Notes under the pieces: model-generated
Told to the model about the DNA's origin: nothing
Database searches by the model: none
Seen by the model: only the letters and a program-made list of their open reading frames with translations
Origin: Cynocephalus volans
Lineage: Eukaryota > Chordata > Mammalia > Dermoptera > Cynocephalidae
Length of the DNA stretch: 64,000 nt
Reading direction: 5' to 3'
Assembly (NCBI RefSeq): GCF_027409185.1
Contig: NC_084469.1
Location: 78,217,918-78,281,917, forward strand
Program-made: the position numbers and the translations under genes
Part shown: one piece after another, positions 10,188 through 21,979 of the stretch
Layout of the letters: each line of letters begins with the position of its first letter
Position numbering within the stretch: the stretch's first letter is position 1

Positions 10188-11102
10188 GGTGATCCCTAAT
10201 CCAAAAATCTGAAATCCAAGATGCTTCAAAATCCAAAAGTTTTGTAATAGTGACAATGAAAATGATGTTATTAACACTGCAGAAGAAGTGCCTACAGAAG
10301 ACATGGTGAAATTGTGTGAAATGGGCTTATTGAAGGACTGGAGCAGCATGTGTTCATAACAGAACAAGCAATCATGTCAGTTTATAAAATCAAAGAGAGA
10401 TTTTTAAGACAAAAACTGTTAATGAGGCAGATGACTCTGGAGGAAACATTTAAAAAACACCCAGCAGAATGCCTCCTCATCCCTAGAGGACTTGCTTCCT
10501 GGTGCCTCAACTGCTTCTGAAGTTTCTTCTCACCTAAAAAAATAAAATACAGGGTGCAGTAATCTTTTCCTCAAAGCACAGCATCGTACGTGGAGTCTGA
10601 AAACCTGCTGTTGTTGGTTTCTGCTGTTGTTTAACAGCCGATCCCAGTATTCTGATGATGCGACTGGAACTGTTTAGCTACCCTGAGTGCATTATTTTTT
10701 CACTGTACTAATGAGATGTCATATTTTGTAGTGTTAGGCACTTATGTGTTAATAAGTGTAAGAAAATTATTGCTTATAGGTAGCATATAAATTTAGCGTC
10801 AGGAAAGATGGTGATGCCAAACAACCACAGATTGTCCACATGGGTGGCTGAGATAGTGACACCTTTGCTTCTGATGGTTCAATGTGCATAAACTTTGTTT
10901 CATGCTCAAAATTATTAAAAATATTCTATAAAATTGCCTCCAGGTTATGTGTGTATATGAAACGTACATGAGTTTTGTGTTTAGACTTGGGTCCATCCCC
11001 AAGATTCTTATTATGTATATGCAAATATTCCAGAATCTGAAAAAATGTGAAATCTGAGACACTTTGGGTCCTAAGTATTTTGGGTAAGGGATATTCAACC
11101 TG
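10188..11102 (-). mobile_element. Tigger7-like pogo/Tc1 DNA transposon
   Basis: It is bounded by TA dinucleotides and imperfect terminal inverted repeats: the left end 'aggtgatccctaatcc' and the right end, reversed, 'caggttgaatatccctta'. These are the termini I associate with Tigger7. Interior blocks such as 'gacttgggtccatccccaag' support that. The stretch at 10255-10540 looks like the remnant of the transposase C-terminus, with stops. Removing the element restores a continuous old L1 reading ('ctgaatcatatgtta' joined to 'attctatg'). It is an internally deleted, dead copy of about 915 bp. Confidence 0.8.
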
Positions 11103-11250
11103 TAATTCTATGCTTATGTTTTTGAGGAACCATCATACCATTTTCCATAGTGGCTGCACCATTTTTCATCTTCATCAGCAATGCACAAAGATTTCCATTT
11201 CTCCATATTCTTGTTGACACTTATTATTTTCTGTTTAAAAAAACTTTTTT

Positions 11251-11352
11251 GAGGGCCAACCAGTTAGCTCAGTTGGTTAGAGCAGGGTGCTGATAACACC
11301 ACGGTCCAGGGTTTGATCCCTGTACTGCTCAGCTGCCAAAAAAGGGAAAAAA
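11251..11352 (+). mobile_element. tRNA-Ile-derived SINE, sense
   Basis: The body 'gttagctcagttggttagag' (A-box) is followed by a 'gctgataacacc' anticodon arm (GAT, isoleucine-like) and a B-box 'ggtttgatccc' with one C-to-T change. An A-rich tail follows. It is a monomer type, unlike the longer SINE at 8955-9090. It is a retroposon and not a tRNA gene, because the 3' acceptor stem is not paired and a poly-A tail follows. Confidence 0.85.
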
Positions 11353-11882
11353 TTGTTTTTTGAAAATAGCCATCCTATCAAGTGTGAGATGTTATCTTAT
11401 TGTGATTTGGATTTTTATTTCCCTAATGACTAGTATAGTGAGCATCTTTTCATGTGCTTATTGGCCATTTGTAGATCTTTTTTTAGAGAGATGTCTATTC
11501 AAGTACTTTGTCTATTTTTTAACCGAGTTGTTTTTTGTTGTTGAGTTGCAGGAGTTCTTTATATATTCTAAACATCAATCCCTTATCAGATATGTGATTT
11601 GCAAGTATTTTCTCCACTTATGTGGGTTGCTTTTGTACTCTGTTGGTAGTGCCCTCTGATACACAAAGTTTTTAATTTCAATGAAGTTTAGCTTATCTAA
11701 TTTTTCTTTTGTTGCCTGTAGTTTTAGTATTATATCTGAGAAATCCTTGTCAAATCCAATGTCATGAAGGCTTTCCTATGTTTTCCTCTAAGAGTTTTAT
11801 AGTTTTAGCTCTTATGTTTAGATTTTTGATCCATTTTGAGTTAACTTTTGTATGTGGTGAAAGGTAAGGGTCTAACTTTCTT

Positions 11883-11904
11883 TTCTTTTCTTTTTTTTTT
11901 TTTT
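11883..11904 (+). repeat. T-rich tract
   Basis: A run of T with two C interruptions inside the old L1, probably grown from a T-rich part of that element. Confidence 0.8.
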
Positions 11905-11973
11905 GACTGTGGATATCCAGTTTTTTATCCTTTCCTTATTGAATAGTTTTAGCACTCTTGTCAAAAATCATTT

Positions 11974-12218
11974 AGAGAAATACCACATGTTCTCACTTAC
12001 TGGTGGGAGCTAAAAATTAATATATAAATTCACACACACACACACACACACAAAACCGGGGGGGGGGGAAGAAGATATAACAACCACGATTACTTGAAGT
12101 TGATACGACAAGCAAACAGAAAGGACATTGTTGGGGGGGAGGGGGGGAGGGAGAAGGGAGGGAGGTTTTGGTGATGGGGAGCAATAATCAGCCACAATGT
12201 ATATCGAGAAAAAAAAAA
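11974..12218 (+). mobile_element. 5'-truncated young L1 tail with TSD
   Basis: This 245-bp insertion matches the last codons and 3'UTR of the full-length L1 at 20398-20630 almost base for base, including the (CA)n stretch, the G-run and 'gaagttgatacgacaagc'. It ends in a pure A tail. An 11-bp duplication 'aaaaatcattt' flanks it (11963-11973 and 12219-12229). Its tail starts straight after 'tatatcgag', whereas the full-length copy continues with a segment carrying AATAAA. Confidence 0.92.
12031..12051 (+). repeat. (CA)n microsatellite in L1 3'UTR
   Basis: Ten or so CA units, the same position as the CA/TACA stretch at 20453-20482 in the full-length L1. It is therefore a feature of this L1 family's 3'UTR. 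Confidence 0.9.
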
Positions 12219-12270
12219 AAAAATCATTTGACCATATATGTGAGAGTTTATTTCAGGGCTTTCTATTTTC

Positions 12271-13680
<1,410 letters not shown>

Positions 13681-13790
13681 CTATTTTCTTCCATTGGTCT
13701 ATATGTCTGTCTTTATGCTAGTACTGCAGTGTTTTAATGACTGTGGCTTTATAGTAAGTTTTGAAATCAGGAAGTCTGAGACCTTCAACT

Positions 13791-13812
13791 TTTTTTTTTT
13801 TTTTTTTTTTTA
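13791..13812 (+). repeat. poly-T tract in old L1
   Basis: About 22 T, expanded from a T-rich spot of the antisense old L1 ahead of 'aagattgttttggctatgtg'. Confidence 0.85.
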
Positions 13813-13887
13813 AGATTGTTTTGGCTATGTGGGGTTGGGGTCTGTTGAGATTCCATAAAAATTTTGGGATGTATTTTCTATTTATGC

Positions 13888-13904
13888 AAAAAAAGGTCAT
13901 TGAG
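13888..13904 (+). repeat. left target-site duplication of full-length L1
   Basis: The 17-mer 'aaaaaaaggtcattgag' recurs at 20691-20707 just after the L1 poly(A) tail. The ten non-A bases are unambiguous and the A portion merges with the tail. A perfect TSD shows a recent L1-mediated insertion. Confidence 0.92.
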
Positions 13905-15439
13905 GAGTTTCAAGATGGCGGCGGCTGCGGCGGCTGGCGCGGAGTAGCTGAGGTGGAAAAGGTGGCCACTGGGCCTCAGGCAGCCGGGAAACTTGTGGAC
14001 CTTTCTCTGGCCATCTCTTAAGGGAGGACTGCTGCTGCTGGCCGGTCGTGGGGGCTCAACGCCACTTTGCCCCCGGCTGGAGAGGCTGCCTCATTTACAG
14101 GCAACAGCTTTGAAGTGTGGAGCAGGAAAAGAACTGATTCTTAGCTGCAAAAGCGAGTCTTGAAACAGGGAACACGGCGCCAGGGCTGCTGTGGATGCAG
14201 CCAGGATCCCGGAGGCTGGGGCCGCACTGAAGGAGGCCAGCTGCCCTATCCAGGATTCGAGGTTTCAGGCCGGCATTAAAGAAGACTCCTGGGAGCGCCC
14301 GAGCGGCGCCGCGACTGAACAGCCCGAGGCGGCAGCGCCGAGAACACGGAAGGCAACAAACCAGAGACAGAGCGAGCGCCCGACCTGGCACAGCACTGTG
14401 AGTGATCCCTGGCAAAGCTCTGTTCGGGGGGTGGATGCCCACGCGGCTCCCCGCCTGCACCACCAGGCCACTCATTGCCCCGGTGCTGCCTCCATTTTCC
14501 CAGGTGCGGGCAGCTCCGCCCTGCTCGGCCATCACTGAGCCCATTTGCTTGGCCTGGCGCGGGGCTTTCCGGACCCTGCGGGCCGACCTCCTCTCCCACT
14601 CCCTCCACGGTTCTCTGGCAGGGCTGGGGGTGTGGGGCGTCCCGACCAGTTTTGGGAGGGCTAGGAAGTACGGGCGGGCCGACTGTCACTCCACCACACC
14701 CTGGACTCCGGCCCCGGTAAACTTCCTGTTACTGGGAGGCAGATACCATCTTTGCGACCACCAGTTTGGAAAAAAGCCTAACGAATTTCTGGTTGGGAAT
14801 AGTGTGGTAGGAGAGTTCCCAGGTCTGCTTGAACCTGCCGGAGAGCAGGCTGCAGGCGGGCACTAGACTCGGTTTATACCGGGGGGATACAAAGGTGAAC
14901 AAGACCCGAGAAAGATCTACACAGTGCTACAAAGGCACCCAGAGAGACTGGTCGTCTGTGCCTAGCAGAAACCTGGTAGACTTCCTGGGCAAGGCGGTGC
15001 TGAGCAGGGTCTTGAAGGCCCAGCTGATAGACGAGGGGTGCAGAAGACACGCCCCAACCCAGCACAGTGTGCACAGAGGGGGGAGACGGGCGGCCAGGGA
15101 GGCGGAGACTCGACAGAAACCACACACCCGGTGGGGTCGCCACTGCACGTTCTAACAGCCTGGGCCAGAGCACACTGAACGGGGAGAAGTCCTGTACAGA
15201 AAGTGAAAGCTCAACAGAGATCACACACCCTGTGGTACGTGATCCACCAGCCCAGCAGAGTACAAGCTGACCAGAAAGGTGGATCCCGGGAGAAGCCCAA
15301 GACCCGAGGCAACCACACACACAAGACACTAGAGGCCAACTGAGCAGTCACGGCGGGAGCCATACCAAATTGGCAACCACAGCAACATCCTAGTTAGTCA
15401 TTAGTCTTAAACCGGTGGACTGTGAAACCCCCTGCCACA
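13905..15439 (+). promoter_or_regulatory. L1 5'UTR with internal promoter, CpG-rich
   Basis: About 1.5 kb of GC- and CpG-rich leader ahead of ORF1, in sharp contrast to the AT-rich surroundings. In L1 elements this region holds an internal RNA polymerase II promoter, so a new copy carries its own promoter. No tandem monomers of the mouse type are visible; it is a single-unit leader as in primates. Several overlapping open frames of 100-154 codons on both strands lie here; see the finding on antisense frames. CpG density implies methylation control. Confidence 0.8.
13911..13919 (+). promoter_or_regulatory. YY1-like site at L1 start
   Basis: 'caagatggc' lies seven bases into the element. In human L1 a YY1 site of this sequence near +13 sets accurate transcription start. 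Same motif and nearly the same position here, so the same role is inferred. Confidence 0.7.
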
Positions 15440-16420
15440 ATGAATAAACACCAAAAAAAAGACACCAGAAATACAAAAAATCAAGAAAGTACACCACCAA
15501 AAGTTAATAAATCTCATACTCTAGATCCTATAGAACAAGAAGCCCTTGAAATAACTGATAAGGAATTTCGAGTGATAATTCTAAGGAAACTGAATGAGAT
15601 ACAAGAAAACTCAGCTAGACATCATGATGAAATGAGGAAAAGTATACAGGATCTGAAAGAGGAAATATACAAGGAAATCAATGTCCTGAAAAAAAATGTA
15701 GCAGAACTTGCTGAACTGAAGAAGTTATTCAGCGAAATAAAAAACACAACGGAGAGTTTAACCAGCAGGCTTGTCGAAGTTGAAGAGAGAACCTCTGAAC
15801 TTGAAGATGGGCTGTTTGAAATAACACAAGCAGACAAAAAGAAAGAAAAAAGAATCAAGGACATGGAAGAAAATCTGAGAGAGATATCAGACAACCTCAA
15901 GCGCTCAAATATCCGAGTCATGGGTATTCCAGAAGGGGAGGAAAATGGAGATTCCATTGAAAACATATTCAACAAAATAGTGGCAGAAAACTTCCCAGGT
16001 ATAGGAAAAATCACAGATCTTCAGATCCAGGAAGCTCAACGATCTCCAAACGTATTCAACCCAAAAAGGCCTTCTCCAAGACATGTCATAGTCAAATTGG
16101 CAAAACTCAGAGACAAAGAGAGAATCTTAAAAGCTGCAAGAGAGAAGCGTCAAATCACCTATAAGGGAGCCCCAATCAGGTTAACATCAGACTTTTCATC
16201 ACAAACCCTAAAAGCTAGAAAGGAATGGGATGATATTTTCAAAATACTAAAAGACAAAGATTGCCAGCCAAGAATACTCTACCCTGCAAGGCTATCCTTC
16301 CGAAATGAGGGGCAAATAGTATATTTCTCAGACAAACAAAAACTGCGGGAGTTCACTACCACAAGACCACCCTTACAAGAAATCCTCAAGGGAGTACTGG
16401 GTTTGGTTCCTGAAAAATAA
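15440..16420 (+). CDS. ORF1: L1 ORF1 protein (RNA-binding chaperone)
   Basis: It encodes 326 aa. ORF1p is the L1 RNA-binding nucleic-acid chaperone that trimerises and coats L1 RNA in the cytoplasmic RNP. The basic N-terminus (residues 1-40) is followed by a long heptad-rich coiled coil (about 45-152), an RRM (about 157-250, with 'SNIRVMGIPEGEE' as the RNP2-like strand and 'PRHVIVKLAKLRDKERILKA' as RNP1 and helix) and a C-terminal domain (about 255-320, with 'ARKEWDDIFKILKDK' and 'YPARLSF'). The ATG at 15440 has A at -3 and starts MNKHQKK; an in-frame GTG upstream was not taken. The frame is complete, without stop or shift. The length is near the 338 aa of human ORF1p. Confidence 0.95.
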   Translation: MNKHQKKDTRNTKNQESTPPKVNKSHTLDPIEQEALEITDKEFRVIILRKLNEIQENSARHHDEMRKSIQDLKEEIYKEINVLKKNVAELAELKKLFSEIKNTTESLTSRLVEVEERTSELEDGLFEITQADKKKEKRIKDMEENLREISDNLKRSNIRVMGIPEGEENGDSIENIFNKIVAENFPGIGKITDLQIQEAQRSPNVFNPKRPSPRHVIVKLAKLRDKERILKAAREKRQITYKGAPIRLTSDFSSQTLKARKEWDDIFKILKDKDCQPRILYPARLSFRNEGQIVYFSDKQKLREFTTTRPPLQEILKGVLGLVPEK

Positions 16421-16607
16421 CTACCACTGCCATAAAAACCAAAGAAAAATCTAAACCCGCTAGTACAATAAAAATGGCATTCATGAAGAGAAAACAAGCT
16501 AACAAAAACACTATCTACAACCTAAGGAACCAACAAACAAAGAAACCAAACAGTAAATCAGAAAGCAAGGAACAAAAGACACCTAAGACAACCAAACAAC
16601 CAATAAA
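16421..16607 (+). other. L1 inter-ORF spacer (187 nt)
   Basis: A-rich, C-rich and T-poor spacer between the two L1 frames, with stop codons in all + frames. It is longer than the roughly 63 nt I recall for human L1. ORF2 must be reached by reinitiation or an internal entry mechanism. Confidence 0.85.
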
Positions 16608-19600
16608 ATGCTAGGAATAAATCAACACCTTTCAATAACAACTCTTAATGTTAAAGGCTTAAATTCCCCAATTAAAAGACACAGACTGGCTGACTGGATC
16701 AAAAAGCAGGACCCAACTATATGCTGCCTACAAGAGACCCACCTCACCCATAAAGATTCACACAGACTAAGAGTAAAAGGATGGAAAAAGATTTACCATG
16801 CAAACAGAAAAGAAAAACGAGCTGGAGTGGCTATTCTTATATCTGACAAAATAGACTTTAAACTAAAAACCATAAAAAGAGACAATGAGGGACACTACTT
16901 AATGATAAAAGGACTGATCCATCAAGAAGACATAACAATCATAAATATGTACGCACCCAATGTTGGAGCAGCCAGATTTATAAAACAAACTCTATTAGAC
17001 CTAAAGAAGGAAATAGACACTAATACCATAATAGCAGGGGACCTGAACACTCCACTGTCAATATTAGACAGATCATCTAGGCAAAGAATCAGTAGAGAAA
17101 CACAAGATCTAAACAAGACTCTAGACCAATTGGAATTGGCAGATATCTACAGAACATTCCACCCAACAACCTCAGAATATTCATTCTTCTCATCAGCACA
17201 TGGATCATTCTCCAAGATAGATCACATATTAGGTCACAAATCAAGTCTCAATAAATTCAAAAAAATTGGAATTATCCCATGTATCTTCTCAGACCACAAT
17301 GGATTAAAACTAGAAATTAATAACAAACAAAACTCTGGAAACTATGCAAACACATGGAAATTAAACAGCATTCTACTTAATGACATATGGGTCCAAGAAG
17401 AAATCAAGCAGGAAATCAAAAAGTTTATTGAAACTAATGAAAACAATGATACATCATACCAAAACCTGTGGGATACTGCAAAAGCAGTATTGAGGGGAAA
17501 ATTTATTGCATTAAATGCTCACTTCAGAAGAATGGAAAGATGGCAAGTGAACAACCTAACACTTCACCTTAAAGAACTAGAAAAACAAGAACAATCCAAT
17601 CCTAAAGTTAGCAGACGGAAAGAAATCATTAAGATCAGAGCAGAACTGAATGAAATTGAAAACCAAAAAACAATTCAAAAGATCAACGAATCAAAAAGTT
17701 GGTTTTTTGAAAAGATAAATAAAATTGACAAACCATTAGCATGGCTAACAAAAAAAAGAAGAGAGAAGACTCAAATAACAAAAATTAGAAATGAAAAAGG
17801 CGATATTACAACTGATTCATCTGAAATACAAGGAATCATTCGAGACTACTATAAACAACTATACGCCAACAAATTTGAAAATCTGGAGGAAATGGATAAA
17901 TTTCTGGACACACACAAGCTCCCAAAACTGAACCGTGAAGACGTAGAAAATTTGAACAGACCAATAACAATAAAGGAGATTGAAGCTGTTATCAGAAGGC
18001 TCCCAACAAAGAAAAGCCCAGGACCAGATGGATTCACAGCAGAATTTTACCAAACATTCAAAGAGGAATTGACACCGATTCTTTACAAACTATTCCAAAA
18101 GATTGAAACGGACGCAAATCTCCCAAACTCATTCTATGAAGCAAACATCATCCTGATACCAAAACCAGGTAAAGATATAACCAAAAAAGAAAACTACAGG
18201 CCGATATCCTTGATGAATATAGATGCAAAAATCCTCACTAAAATACTAGCAAACAGAATACAGCAACACATACGAAAAATTATTCATCACGATCAAGTGG
18301 GATTCATCCCAGGGATGCAAGGTTGGTTCAACATACGCAAATCAATAAATGTGATACACCATATTAATAAACTCAAACACAAGGACCATATGATCATCTC
18401 TATAGATGCTGAAAAAGCATTTGATAAAGTTCAGCACTCATTCATGACAAAGACCCTCTATAAGTTAGGTATAGAGGGAAAGTATCTCAACATAATTAAA
18501 GCCATATATGCCAAACCCACTGCCAATATCATCCTGAATGGGGAAAAGCTGAAAGCTTTTCCTTTAAGAACAGGCACTAGACAAGGATGCCCACTCTCAC
18601 CACTCCTATTCAACATAGTGTTGGAAGTACTAGCCAGAGCAATCAGAGAAGAGAAGGAAATAAAGGGCATCCAGATTGGAAAAGATGAAGTCAAACTGTC
18701 CCTGTTTGCAGATGACATGATCCTATATATCGAACAGCCTAAAACCTCTACAAAAAAACTGTTGGAATTGATAAATGATTTCAGCACAGTAGCAGGATAC
18801 AAAATCAACACACAAAAATCAGTAGCATTTCTTTTCTCCAATAGTGAACATGCAGAAGGAGAAATCAAGAAAGCCTGCCCATTTACAATAGCCACCAAAA
18901 AAATAAAATACTTAGGAATTGAGTTAACCAAGGAGGTGAAAAATCTCTATAATGAGAACTACAAACCACTGCTGAGAGAAATTAGAGAGGATACAAGAAG
19001 ATGGAAAGATATCCCATGCTCTTGGATTGGAAGAATCAACATAGTGAAAATGTCCATACTACCCAAAGTGATATACAAATTCAATGCAATCCCCATCAAA
19101 ATTCCAAAGACATTTTTCTCAGAAATGGAAAAAACTATTCAGACATTTATATGGAACAATAAAAGACCACGAATAGCCAAAGCAATGCTCAGCAAAAAAA
19201 ATAAAGCTGGAGGCATAACACTACCTGACTTTAAGCTATACTACAAAGCTATAATAACCAAAACAGTATGGTACTGGCATAAAAACAGACACACTGACCA
19301 ATGGAATAGAATAGAGAATCCAGAAATCAACCCTCACACTTACTGCCATCTGATCTTTGACAAAGGCACCAAGCCTATTCACTGGGGAAGGGACTGCCTC
19401 TTCAGCAAGTGGTGCTGGGATAACTGGATATCGTTATGCAGGAGAATGAAACTAGATCCATACCTCTCACCATATACTAAAATCAACTCAAAATGGATTA
19501 AGGATTTAAATATACACCCTGAGACAATAAAACTTCTTAAAGAAAACATAGGGGAAACACTTCAGGAAATAGGACTGGGCACAGACTTCATGAATACGAC

Positions 19601-20435
19601 CCCAAAAGCACGGGCAACCAAAGGAATAATAAACAAATGGGATTATATCATACTAAAAAGCTTCTGCACAGCAAAAGAAACAATTAAAAGAGTTAAAAGA
19701 CAACCAACAGAGTGGGAGAAAATATTTGCAAAATATACATCTGACAAAGGATTAATATCCAGAATATATAAGGAACTCAAACAACTTTACAAGAAGAAAA
19801 CAAGCAACCCAACTAAAAAATGGGCAAAAGAGCTAAGTAGGCATTTCTCTAAGGAAGATATCCAAATGGCCAACAGACATATGAAAAAATGCTCAACATC
19901 ACTCAGCATCCGGGAAATGCAAATCAAAACCACATTGAGATACCATCTAACCCCAGTTAGGATGGCTAAAATCCAAAAGACTATGAACGATAAATGCTGG
20001 CGAGGCTGCGGAGAAAAAGGAACTCTCATACATTGTTGGTGGGACTGCAAAATGGTGCAGCCTCTATGGAAAATGGTATGGAGGTTCCTTAAACAATTGC
20101 AAATAGATCTACCATACGACCCAGCCATCCCACTGTTGGGAATATACCCAGAGGAATGGAAATCATCAAGTCGAAGGTATACCTGTTCCCCAATGTTCAT
20201 CGCAGCACTCTTTACAATAGCCAAGAGTTGGAACCAGCCCAAATGCCCATCATCGGATGAGTGGATACAGAAAATGTGGTACATCTACACAATGGAATAC
20301 TACTCAGCTATAAAAACGAATGAAATACTGCCATTTGCAACAACATGGATGGACCTCGAGAGAATTATATTAAGTGAAACAAGTCAGGCACAGAAAGAGA
20401 AATACCACATGTTCTCACTTATTGGTGGGAGCTAA
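16608..20435 (+). CDS. ORF2: L1 ORF2 protein (endonuclease and reverse transcriptase)
   Basis: It encodes 1275 aa, the same length as human ORF2p. ORF2p nicks target DNA and copies L1 RNA from the nick. The APE-like endonuclease (1-239) keeps Asn14, Glu43 in 'LQETH', Tyr115, Asp145/Asn147 in 'AGDLNTP', Asp205 in 'FSKIDHILG' and Asp229/His230 in 'SDHNGLKLE'. The RT domain (about 480-770) keeps '[11 protein letters not shown]', '[14 protein letters not shown]' and the catalytic FADD with Asp702/Asp703. The C-terminal Cys motif C-x3-C-x7-H-x4-C occupies residues 1130-1147. The frame runs from the ATG at 16608 to TAA without a break, so the protein looks functional. Activity is inferred, not shown. 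Confidence 0.96.
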   Translation: MLGINQHLSITTLNVKGLNSPIKRHRLADWIKKQDPTICCLQETHLTHKDSHRLRVKGWKKIYHANRKEKRAGVAILISDKIDFKLKTIKRDNEGHYLMIKGLIHQEDITIINMYAPNVGAARFIKQTLLDLKKEIDTNTIIAGDLNTPLSILDRSSRQRISRETQDLNKTLDQLELADIYRTFHPTTSEYSFFSSAHGSFSKIDHILGHKSSLNKFKKIGIIPCIFSDHNGLKLEINNKQNSGNYANTWKLNSILLNDIWVQEEIKQEIKKFIETNENNDTSYQNLWDTAKAVLRGKFIALNAHFRRMERWQVNNLTLHLKELEKQEQSNPKVSRRKEIIKIRAELNEIENQKTIQKINESKSWFFEKINKIDKPLAWLTKKRREKTQITKIRNEKGDITTDSSEIQGIIRDYYKQLYANKFENLEEMDKFLDTHKLPKLNREDVENLNRPITIKEIEAVIRRLPTKKSPGPDGFTAEFYQTFKEELTPILYKLFQKIETDANLPNSFYEANIILIPKPGKDITKKENYRPISLMNIDAKILTKILANRIQQHIRKIIHHDQVGFIPGMQGWFNIRKSINVIHHINKLKHKDHMIISIDAEKAFDKVQHSFMTKTLYKLGIEGKYLNIIKAIYAKPTANIILNGEKLKAFPLRTGTRQGCPLSPLLFNIVLEVLARAIREEKEIKGIQIGKDEVKLSLFADDMILYIEQPKTSTKKLLELINDFSTVAGYKINTQKSVAFLFSNSEHAEGEIKKACPFTIATKKIKYLGIELTKEVKNLYNENYKPLLREIREDTRRWKDIPCSWIGRINIVKMSILPKVIYKFNAIPIKIPKTFFSEMEKTIQTFIWNNKRPRIAKAMLSKKNKAGGITLPDFKLYYKAIITKTVWYWHKNRHTDQWNRIENPEINPHTYCHLIFDKGTKPIHWGRDCLFSKWCWDNWISLCRRMKLDPYLSPYTKINSKWIKDLNIHPETIKLLKENIGETLQEIGLGTDFMNTTPKARATKGIINKWDYIILKSFCTAKETIKRVKRQPTEWEKIFAKYTSDKGLISRIYKELKQLYKKKTSNPTKKWAKELSRHFSKEDIQMANRHMKKCSTSLSIREMQIKTTLRYHLTPVRMAKIQKTMNDKCWRGCGEKGTLIHCWWDCKMVQPLWKMVWRFLKQLQIDLPYDPAIPLLGIYPEEWKSSSRRYTCSPMFIAALFTIAKSWNQPKCPSSDEWIQKMWYIYTMEYYSAIKTNEILPFATTWMDLERIILSETSQAQKEKYHMFSLIGGS

Positions 20436-20639
20436 AAATTAATATATAAATTCACACACACACATACACACATACACACACAAACGGGGGGGGGTAAGAA
20501 GATATAACAACCACAATTATTTGAAGTTGATACAACAAACAAACAGAAAGGACATGGTTGGGGGGGAGGGGGGAGGGAGAAGGGAGGGAGGTTTTGGTGA
20601 TGGGGAGCATTAATCAGCTACAATGTATATCGACAAAAT

Positions 20640-20672
<33 letters not shown>

Positions 20673-20697
20673 CAAAAAAAAAAAAAAAAAAAAAAAA
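20436..20697 (+). other. L1 3'UTR with G-rich tract and poly(A) tail
   Basis: A short 3'UTR of about 205 nt. It carries a CA/TACA repeat (20453-20482), a run of nine or so G (about 20487-20495) and a second purine tract at about 20560-20592 with several G runs. Polypurine, quadruplex-prone tracts are a conserved trait of mammalian L1 3'UTRs. AATAAA sits at about 20637-20642, directly before the roughly 50-nt A tail, which has a single C. Confidence 0.9.
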
Positions 20698-20707
20698 GGT
20701 CATTGAG
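20691..20707 (+). repeat. right target-site duplication of full-length L1
   Basis: Matches 13888-13904. After it the old L1 text resumes with 'attttgatggggattggctt', which completes the phrase cut at 13904. Confidence 0.92.
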
Positions 20708-20817
20708 ATTTTGATGGGGATTGGCTTGGGTAGTGTACTGACATCTTAACAATATTAAGTCTCCCAATCCAGGAACATGAATGTCTTTCAGTTAATTTGT
20801 GACACCTTTAATTTCTT

Positions 20818-21083
20818 TTTAAAAAAAATTTTTATTGAGTCAAAATTAATTATACATATTTTTGGGGTTCAACACTGAGATGTTGATCAAATCAATATTC
20901 CTAGCATATATATTGTTACAAATCATAGTTATTCTTTATGCCCTTTTTTCATTCTCTCCCCATCCCCTTCTCCCCCACCCCCACTCTCGTTACCCTAGAT
21001 TTCTTTTCTCCTTCTGAAAAAATAACGGTTACTCTGTTGATTTGTTGCCTAGAGGCTGTCCAATGCTGAGAGGTGTGGTCAGG
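20818..21083 (-). mobile_element. L1 3' fragment, antisense, with 15-bp TSD
   Basis: About 266 bp starting with a T-rich tail and 'tttttattgagtcaaaatta', the reverse of an older L1 3'UTR, inserted in the old L1. The duplication 'cacctttaatttctt' flanks it perfectly (20803-20817 and 21084-21098). It is 5'-truncated. Confidence 0.9.
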
Positions 21084-21700
21084 CACCTTTAATTTCTTTC
21101 AGCAATGTTTTGTTGTTTTCAGTGTACAAGTCTTTTGCCTTGTTGGTTAAGTTTATCCCTAAATATTTTATTCTTTCAGATGCTATTGTAAACAGAGTTT
21201 TATTAATTTCCTTTTCAGATTTTTCATTATTAGTATATAGAAACACATTGATTTTTGCATATTGATTTGGTAACTTGCAACTTTGCTGAATTTGTTTTTT
21301 AGTTCTTTAGAGTTTTCTATATAAGATCATGTTTGTGAACAGAGAAAATTTCACTTCTTTCCTTCCAGTTTGGATGCTTTTATATCTTTTTCTTGCCTAA
21401 TTCCTCTGGCTAGAACTTCCAGTACTCTGATGGATAGAAGTGGAGATGGTGTGCCTCTTTGTCATGTTCCTGATCTTAGAGAAAAAGACTTTAGTCTTTG
21501 GCCAGTGAGTATAATGTTGGCTGTGTTTTTTTTTTTTTTTTTTTAAATATGTGGCTTTTGCTATGTTGAGGAAGTTTCTTTCTAATTCTATTTGTTGAGT
21601 GTTTTATTATAAAAGTTTATTGAATTTTGTCAGATTTTTTTAATGCATTAATTTAGTTGACCACGTGTATTTTTTTCTTCATTCTGTTAATGTGGTGTTC

Positions 21701-21960
21701 TAGTTCCACCTGAAAAGGATTTGGGATGCAATGAATGCTTGGGTTTTTAGGAGCAGAGGTGAACAGTGACCTGCATGAACCTTTGGTCTATTTATGAACT
21801 CCCAAAATGAACATGAAGACTTTACCCCCAGAATGAATATGGATGTTCTGAGTAAAATGTTTCAATGTGGAAATTGGTAGGTGAAATAGGGAGCAGTTTA
21901 TGGGTCCCAAGATTCTGCCCTTATTAGCCTGTCATTTTGCGAGAAACACATCTCATTGTT
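21701..21960. other. unassigned sequence between old L1 and pseudogene
   Basis: No family recognised and no open frame. It ends at the left target duplication of the processed pseudogene. Confidence 0.4.
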
Positions 21961-21979
21961 GAAATCCATATTTTCTTTT

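Larger units (their letters stand above)
13905..20690 (+). mobile_element. complete L1 (LINE-1) retrotransposon
   Basis: About 6.8 kb with every expected part in order: 5'UTR (13905-15439), ORF1 (15440-16420), a 187-nt spacer, ORF2 (16608-20435), 3'UTR (20436 to about 20645) and a poly(A) tail with one C interruption. Perfect TSDs flank it. Both ORFs are open and keep the catalytic residues I checked. CpGs in the 5'UTR are preserved. These points say the copy is young and may be retrotransposition-competent. It shares its family with the truncated tail at 11974-12218. Confidence 0.96.

Noticed and set aside
11251-11330. tRNA-Ile gene
   Set aside because: A- and B-box are present but it has the SINE layout with A-rich tail, and mutations in the B-box. 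The same holds for 33026-33146 and 8955-9090.
14402-14866. 154-codon plus-strand protein in the L1 5'UTR
   Set aside because: GC-rich leader sequence gives long frames by chance; no known L1 protein in this position and sense.
18458-18931. 157-codon minus-strand frame
   Set aside because: Shadow of L1 ORF2 on the other strand; also true of 15622-16014, 16922-17116, 17849-18053 and 19787-20284.
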